A stretch of DNA of 64,000 nucleotides from Chondrus crispus (taxonomy: Eukaryota > Rhodophyta > Florideophyceae > Gigartinales > Gigartinaceae). Both the position numbers and the translations under genes were made by a program. The DNA lies in contig NW_005179024.1 in the NCBI RefSeq assembly GCF_000350225.1, positions 145,789 through 209,788 of the forward strand, written 5' to 3'. A model generated the notes under the pieces. That model was given only the letters and a program-made list of their open reading frames with translations, was not told where the DNA came from and searched no databases. Below, one piece after another: positions 60,030 through 64,000 of the stretch (position 1 is its first letter; every line of letters starts with the position of its first letter).

Positions 60030-61108
60030 GATGAGAACGCTAGACGAACGCTAGACGAATTCGAATGTGGTTTTCGCCGGGGAGAGAAGTGCGTAGCCGC
60101 CTCGTTGGTGGTTGGAAGGGGCAGATACTAATTGTATTGTCTGGGCGAGGAAGCAATTTCCGTCCTCACGGAGTGTAGCGTTTCCATGGAGCATTCGGTC
60201 TTTCGTGACAATTTTTTTGAAGCACCGAAACTTATTCATAAATTTCGGATTTTCCAATTTCCTCTCTTTGCATCAATATGCAATATTCAATATAGCGTTG
60301 CTGCCATTCCGCATGCCTGCAAGCTACCCTAGGGTATTCATTTCATTTGCATAGTGTACAGAGTAGTTGCCATTTACATGGATGGAAACAATTCCATAGG
60401 CATAGCGATTCGAGGCCGTCGGTGGTCTGCTGTCCGGGCCGCTCTCGTACAGGTCCCCCGCTTAAGTAGCGCCTGCAGTGCGCGCACTCAACGCACTCAA
60501 CGGCGAGCGGCATGCCTCTCTCTTGCCCACCCACCCGCTAACTTCTGCACACTTTCGACCAGCCACTCTCTTCTGTGGGTACTACTTTAGGGGTCCTTGT
60601 CTACTTAACGAGCGGCCCTGTGCGTGTAGAGTGGTTTCCTACTCGCAAAAGCCCCTGATGTCAGTTAATGTTGAATGTCAACATTAAAATCAGAATTCGT
60701 TTCAAGCAGTACACATAAATGGCTACCAATTGTGTTCGCTGATTGCTCAGTTTTAGTCGCGCCCTGTACGCGTCAGTCTCCACTGATGTCAATCCAACAA
60801 TAATCATCTATCCCGTCTTTGCATCGTTTGAGAGTCTTTGCAAAAAGACCTAAAACTTTACTGGTTGTGTTGCGCACTCTTGAGAGTGCCGTACTACTAA
60901 AAAGGTGCGCTATAATTTAGCGCACTGCTCGCCTTGCGCTTAGACACAATCGAAACATCATTCGCAGGGTCTCGGAAATTAACTTTTTTTCGCCGTTCCG
61001 ACCACCGTCAACCCCCACCTCACCTCCTCCTCCGTCGCCCTCATTTGATTTCCTTGCCAAACTGTCTTGTTCCTCCAACCTACTCCTCTCAACGCAACAC
61101 CTGTAACG
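60030..61108. other. Divergent intergenic region
   Basis: Contains short perfect hairpins at 60665-60687 (TTAATGTTGA arms), 60874-60889 (GCACTCT arms) and 60905-60925 (GTGCGCTA arms). Positions 61005-61100 are C/T-rich and lead to the RsmE start. No gene seen. Confidence 0.45.
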
Positions 61109-62113
61109 ATGGGCAAGGGCGGATTAAACCGGGTCCTGCTGACGAAAGCCGACCTAACGTCTGCAGATGTAGCTCACCTACCTCCCTCGGACGATCGCGC
61201 GGTTCACATCCGAACAATTCTGCACAACCCCAGCGGACGCACCTCACCATCTTCTCCTCCGCTAACGTTACGCATCGCAGTCGAGGGCAAATTCCTGCAC
61301 GAGGAAGCGCCAGCCACAATCCTCGATGACGGTTCCGTGCGACTGGAGTTCCCCTCCAAAGGGCGGCAGCCAGTGTCGGGTCCCCCACCCGTGATCCTAC
61401 TCGTCGCCATGCAGCGCCCCAAGGTAATGCAGCGCCTGCTGGGTTTTGCGGCGGCGCTGGGCGTCGCAGGCGTCATCATCACAGCGGCGGAGAAGGTGGA
61501 GAAGACGTACTGGGACTGCAAGCTGTTCCGCGACGGCGCAGGGGACGGCGGCAAGCCGGGCGCGACCGCGGACGGTGTGCAGGCAGACGCAGAGGGGGAG
61601 GTAGTGCTACCAGGGCGTGCGCGGGTGGCCGGGCAGCACGCGGAGCGGGACGCAAGCGAGGCGGCGCGCGCGGCGGCGTGCACGCGCGCGCGGCGCGTAG
61701 AGGGGCTGGACGGCGTACGGCGGCGGCTGGCGGAGGGCGTGGTGCAGGGCGGCGTGGACGCGGAGCTGCCGTGGGTGGTGCTGCAGCGCGGGGGGCTGCG
61801 GCGCGTGCTGCGCGACGCGGACGAGACGTGGGGCGTGGCGCACGCGCGGCGCGCGCGGTGGAGCCGCGTCGTGGCGCACGCGAGGGGCGGCGGGAAGTGC
61901 GTGACCGAGGCGGTAAACGGGGACGGCGCCGTCGTCGCTATCGGGCCCGAGGGCGGGTGGACAGAGGACGAGGTCGCCATGATGACGGCAGAGGGCTTCC
62001 AGGTCGTCGCGATGGGCGAGAGGGTGCTGAGGAGCGAGACGGCGGCCGTGGTGGCGCTGGGGCTGGCGCATGAGGGCCTGCGGCTGGCGGCGAAGAGGCG
62101 GGAGGGCGAATAG
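61109..62113 (+). CDS. rsmE: RsmE-family 16S rRNA (uracil-1498-N3)-methyltransferase
   Basis: 334 aa from MGKGGLNRVLLTKADLTSAD. An N-terminal PUA-like region (HIRTILHNPSG) precedes the SPOUT fold: LLVAMQRPKVMQRLLGFAAA, then the knot motif AIGPEGGWTEDEVAMMTAEG and the SAM-binding GERVLRSETAAVVALG. In bacteria RsmE methylates U1498 in the decoding centre of 16S rRNA. In an alga the substrate would be mitochondrial or plastid small-subunit rRNA. No clear targeting peptide is visible from this start; the frame extends 14 residues upstream. Residues ~150-260 are unusually Arg/Ala/Gly-rich, reflecting very high GC at 61600-61880. Confidence 0.9.
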   Translation: MGKGGLNRVLLTKADLTSADVAHLPPSDDRAVHIRTILHNPSGRTSPSSPPLTLRIAVEGKFLHEEAPATILDDGSVRLEFPSKGRQPVSGPPPVILLVAMQRPKVMQRLLGFAAALGVAGVIITAAEKVEKTYWDCKLFRDGAGDGGKPGATADGVQADAEGEVVLPGRARVAGQHAERDASEAARAAACTRARRVEGLDGVRRRLAEGVVQGGVDAELPWVVLQRGGLRRVLRDADETWGVAHARRARWSRVVAHARGGGKCVTEAVNGDGAVVAIGPEGGWTEDEVAMMTAEGFQVVAMGERVLRSETAAVVALGLAHEGLRLAAKRREGE

Positions 62114-62257
62114 GCGAGAAGAGTTTTCTGGCCTTTTCTTTTGTTTTTGATCCCGACTCGTTTGTGCTGGTTGCAAGCTGCTCGACGCGGTCCATCCTCG
62201 CACACACAACCGCTCCCCTCGCACCCTTTCCCATCCGCTTCTGCTTCGATCCGCAGG

Positions 62258-62524
62258 ATGCCGCGCTCTGTGTGGAAGGGCCCTTTCGCGGATGCGCTGC
62301 AGAAACTGCCGCACATCTGGCGGGGCACGCGGCGCAGCATGATCCTTCCCGAGTGGGTGGGGCGACAGATCGAGGTGCACAACGGGCGCAAGTGGATGCC
62401 CATATCCATCGTCGAAGACATGATCGGCCACAAGTTAGGCGAGTTTGCCTTCACCAGAACGAAGAGCCCACACAAGGGCGCTCTGCTCAGGGCCAAGGCC
62501 GCCAGGAAGAAGAAGAAGGTGTGA
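62258..62524 (+). CDS. rps19: Organellar (mitochondrial-type) ribosomal protein S19
   Basis: 88 aa from MPRSVWKGPFADALQKLPHI. It has the complete bacterial/mitochondrial S19 fold with signature motifs RRSMILPEWVGRQIEVHNGR and EDMIGHKLGEFAFTRTKSPH, and a Lys-rich tail. S19 sits in the small-subunit head. An upstream in-frame ATG at 62141 would add 39 residues that are Arg/Ser/Pro-rich and acid-free, a plausible mitochondrial presequence; but it lies only 27 bp after the RsmE stop, so the shorter start is given as the core. It is not cytosolic S15/S19, which differs strongly. Plastid origin is less likely because red algal plastids normally encode their own rps19. Confidence 0.88.
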   Translation: MPRSVWKGPFADALQKLPHIWRGTRRSMILPEWVGRQIEVHNGRKWMPISIVEDMIGHKLGEFAFTRTKSPHKGALLRAKAARKKKKV

Positions 62525-62648
62525 GCGATACGTCGCCCGTTGATGCTTCGCCCCACCTGCGAATCGTCGAGTTTACATCTTCCCATTCTTGCGGTGGAGG
62601 AAGACTTTGCCAGAGCACTATGTAAATACTAGCTACTTCACTCCTAAC

Positions 62649-63689
62649 TTAGACCGGCTCCCACTTGGGCTTTCCGTCCTTATCCACGAGTGCTGCCCTG
62701 ACCCCCTCTTCAAAATCGGGCGCCGCGCACAACTGCGACTCTACCTCTAGTTCCCTATCCATAGCCTCTCTAACCCCCTCCCCTCTAGACTCATACGCCA
62801 TCCTCATCACCCTAAAAGTTTCCCTAATTGCCTTTGGCGCTCCGGCATTGAGAGCCTTCAGCGCCTCTTTCGCCCACTCCCCCTCCCTCGCCTGCAGCCG
62901 CTCTAAGACCTCGTCCACCCCTGCGGCCGAAAACACCTCATCCACGCCTCTCCGCATATCGCTACTTGCCTGCGCGATCTCACCCTTCTCTCCTAACAAG
63001 GCTTCCTCTTCCCCGCCCTTAAGCATGCGCGCGGGGCCAAACTCACCGTCGGCCAAGCCGTCCGCCTGCCACCCGTCCTTGATCGCGCCATCCGCCAATC
63101 CGAGCGCCAGTGCGTCTCTGGCGTGCACGCGCGCGCCCGTGAGCGCGAGGTACATGCCGACGCAGCCGGGCAGGCGCGCGTAGAAGCGCGTGGCGCCGCA
63201 GTCCGGGATGATGCCGATGCGCGCCTCGGGCATGGCCATGAAGAAGCGGGGGCCCACTAGGCGCACCGCGCACGCCTGGAACAGCCCCGCGCCGGCGCCG
63301 AGCGCAAGCCCCTCGCCGACGGCCACGGTCAGGCGATGGTGGCGGTCGAGGGCCGCCCAGCGCGCCAGCAGGTCGTACTCGGTTGCGAGGATGGCGCGCG
63401 CGGCCGCGCGCCGCGCTGCGGAGCGTGGCGCGTGTGCTAGGATCTCGCCACGCAGAGAGCGCACGTCGCCGCCCGCCGAGAAGGCGCGGCCGGATGCGCG
63501 GAGGACTAGGTAGAGCGGGGCGTCGTGCGTGGACAGGCGGTCTAGCACGTGGTGCAGGCCGTGGAAGGTTGCCGGAAGAAGCGCGTTCAGCGCAGACGGG
63601 CGAGATAGCGTAATGTCGATCACGGGCGGCGCGGCCACGGCCGTCAGGCCGCCGGCCGAGAGCAGCTCGGCGTCGAACGTGATGGGCAT
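62649..63689 (-). CDS. HIBCH: 3-hydroxyisobutyryl-CoA hydrolase (HIBCH-like)
   Basis: 346 aa from MPITFDAELLSAGGLTAVAA. Crotonase fold with oxyanion-hole motifs FSAGGDVRSLRG and GLALGAGAGLFQAC. Active-site acid motifs are MAMPEARIGIIPDCGATRFY, followed by RLPGCVGMYLALTGARVHARDA. The C-terminal domain ends FEEGVRAALVDKDGKPKWEP, which separates HIBCH from plain enoyl-CoA hydratases. It would hydrolyse 3-hydroxyisobutyryl-CoA in valine breakdown. No clear mitochondrial presequence is seen, so peroxisomal or mitochondrial location is open. Convergent with rps19, 124 bp apart. Confidence 0.9.
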   Translation of the reverse strand: MPITFDAELLSAGGLTAVAAPPVIDITLSRPSALNALLPATFHGLHHVLDRLSTHDAPLYLVLRASGRAFSAGGDVRSLRGEILAHAPRSAARRAAARAILATEYDLLARWAALDRHHRLTVAVGEGLALGAGAGLFQACAVRLVGPRFFMAMPEARIGIIPDCGATRFYARLPGCVGMYLALTGARVHARDALALGLADGAIKDGWQADGLADGEFGPARMLKGGEEEALLGEKGEIAQASSDMRRGVDEVFSAAGVDEVLERLQAREGEWAKEALKALNAGAPKAIRETFRVMRMAYESRGEGVREAMDRELEVESQLCAAPDFEEGVRAALVDKDGKPKWEPV

Positions 63690-63809
63690 TTCAGGGCGGG
63701 GATCGGATATCGAGTGGAGTGGGGTCGGGACTGATCCGGTTAAAGGGCTGTTTTGCCTATTCTGTTCAATCTAATTTTGTATGCAAGCCTTGACGCGTAC
63801 TGCACCTCC
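63690..63809. other. HIBCH upstream region
   Basis: Short G-rich stretch on the + strand (pyrimidine-rich on the HIBCH sense strand), then sequence up to the junction with a retrotransposon fragment near 63810. Confidence 0.4.
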
Positions 63810-64000
63810 GCCTCGCCTTCGACATCTTGGGGCCGCTCCCCAAGACGAAGACAGGAAAACGATTCCTGCTTGTGATTACGGACTGCTTCAGTAAGCTGAC
63901 ACAAGTCGTTGCGCTCCGCACGATAACCGCGTACACGGTTGCAGTTGCGTTCTGCCACTTCGTGAGTGTTCAAGTACGTCATCCCTCGCACGTTGCTTTC
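63810..64000 (+). mobile_element. Fragment of a C-family gypsy retrotransposon (integrase core), continues past the window
   Basis: Closely matches 21588-21780 of element C, roughly 90% by eye. It encodes the first integrase Asp region (DILGPLPKTKTGKRFLLVIT) and on towards the second. There is no LTR at its left edge, so it begins inside pol: a truncated copy. Confidence 0.88.

Noticed and set aside
40553..60925. Intergenic hairpins as transcription terminators
   Set aside because: Several lie upstream of genes or between divergent genes, so no consistent link with 3' ends.
1..64000. tRNA or rRNA genes
   Set aside because: I looked for tRNA T-loop-like words and rRNA-like stretches and found none I could support; a tRNAscan or Infernal run would decide.

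Overview
The window is eukaryotic nuclear DNA, most likely from a multicellular (florideophyte) red alga of the Chondrus type; that assignment is inference. Supporting it: compact host genes that are almost all intronless (one 139-nt GTAAGT...CAG intron is visible), intergenic gaps mostly below 1-2 kb, a complete DHCR24 sterol reductase (red algae make cholesterol), a plastid-type Der GTPase, a nucleus-encoded organellar-type ribosomal protein S19, and long nests of LTR retrotransposons between gene islands.

Layout. 1-1877: no gene recognised. 1878-8087: gene island with a ubiquitin-like/STI1/FKBP fusion protein, the PP2A scaffold subunit and, convergent to it, DHCR24. 8507-37442: one Tc1/mariner element with ~210-bp terminal inverted repeats and a TA target duplication. 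Its transposase is split by a Ty3/gypsy chromovirus-like element A (9595-36949, target duplication ATATC). A is split by gypsy element B (11426-33662, ATGGA), and B is split by gypsy element C (14618-25815, CCGAG). All four lie on the + strand, and every junction shows terminal repeats and a target duplication. Hand-counted LTR divergence falls inward (A about 5%, B about 3%, C about 1.3%), matching the order of nesting. Element B also carries, between pol and its 3' LTR, a ~2.5-kb open region on the opposite strand that looks like an antisense accessory gene.

38425-63689: second gene island. It holds a DDE_Tnp_4-type transposase gene, an ARMC6-like N-terminal fragment, NDUFAF7, a 70-aa membrane protein, SUMO-activating enzyme subunit 2, a leucine-rich-repeat protein, UMP-CMP kinase, Der GTPase, a heat-shock factor, a small cupin, a proline-rich charged protein, a plastid-type one-helix membrane protein with an intron, an acidic nuclear-type protein, RsmE rRNA methyltransferase, ribosomal protein S19 and 3-hydroxyisobutyryl-CoA hydrolase. 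The window ends inside another fragment of a C-family element.

The host genes do not form one pathway. Several serve organelles: NDUFAF7 in complex I assembly, HIBCH in valine breakdown, Der, RsmE and S19 in organellar ribosomes. Many host starts are preceded by a pyrimidine-rich stretch on the coding strand, a possible shared promoter or leader feature.
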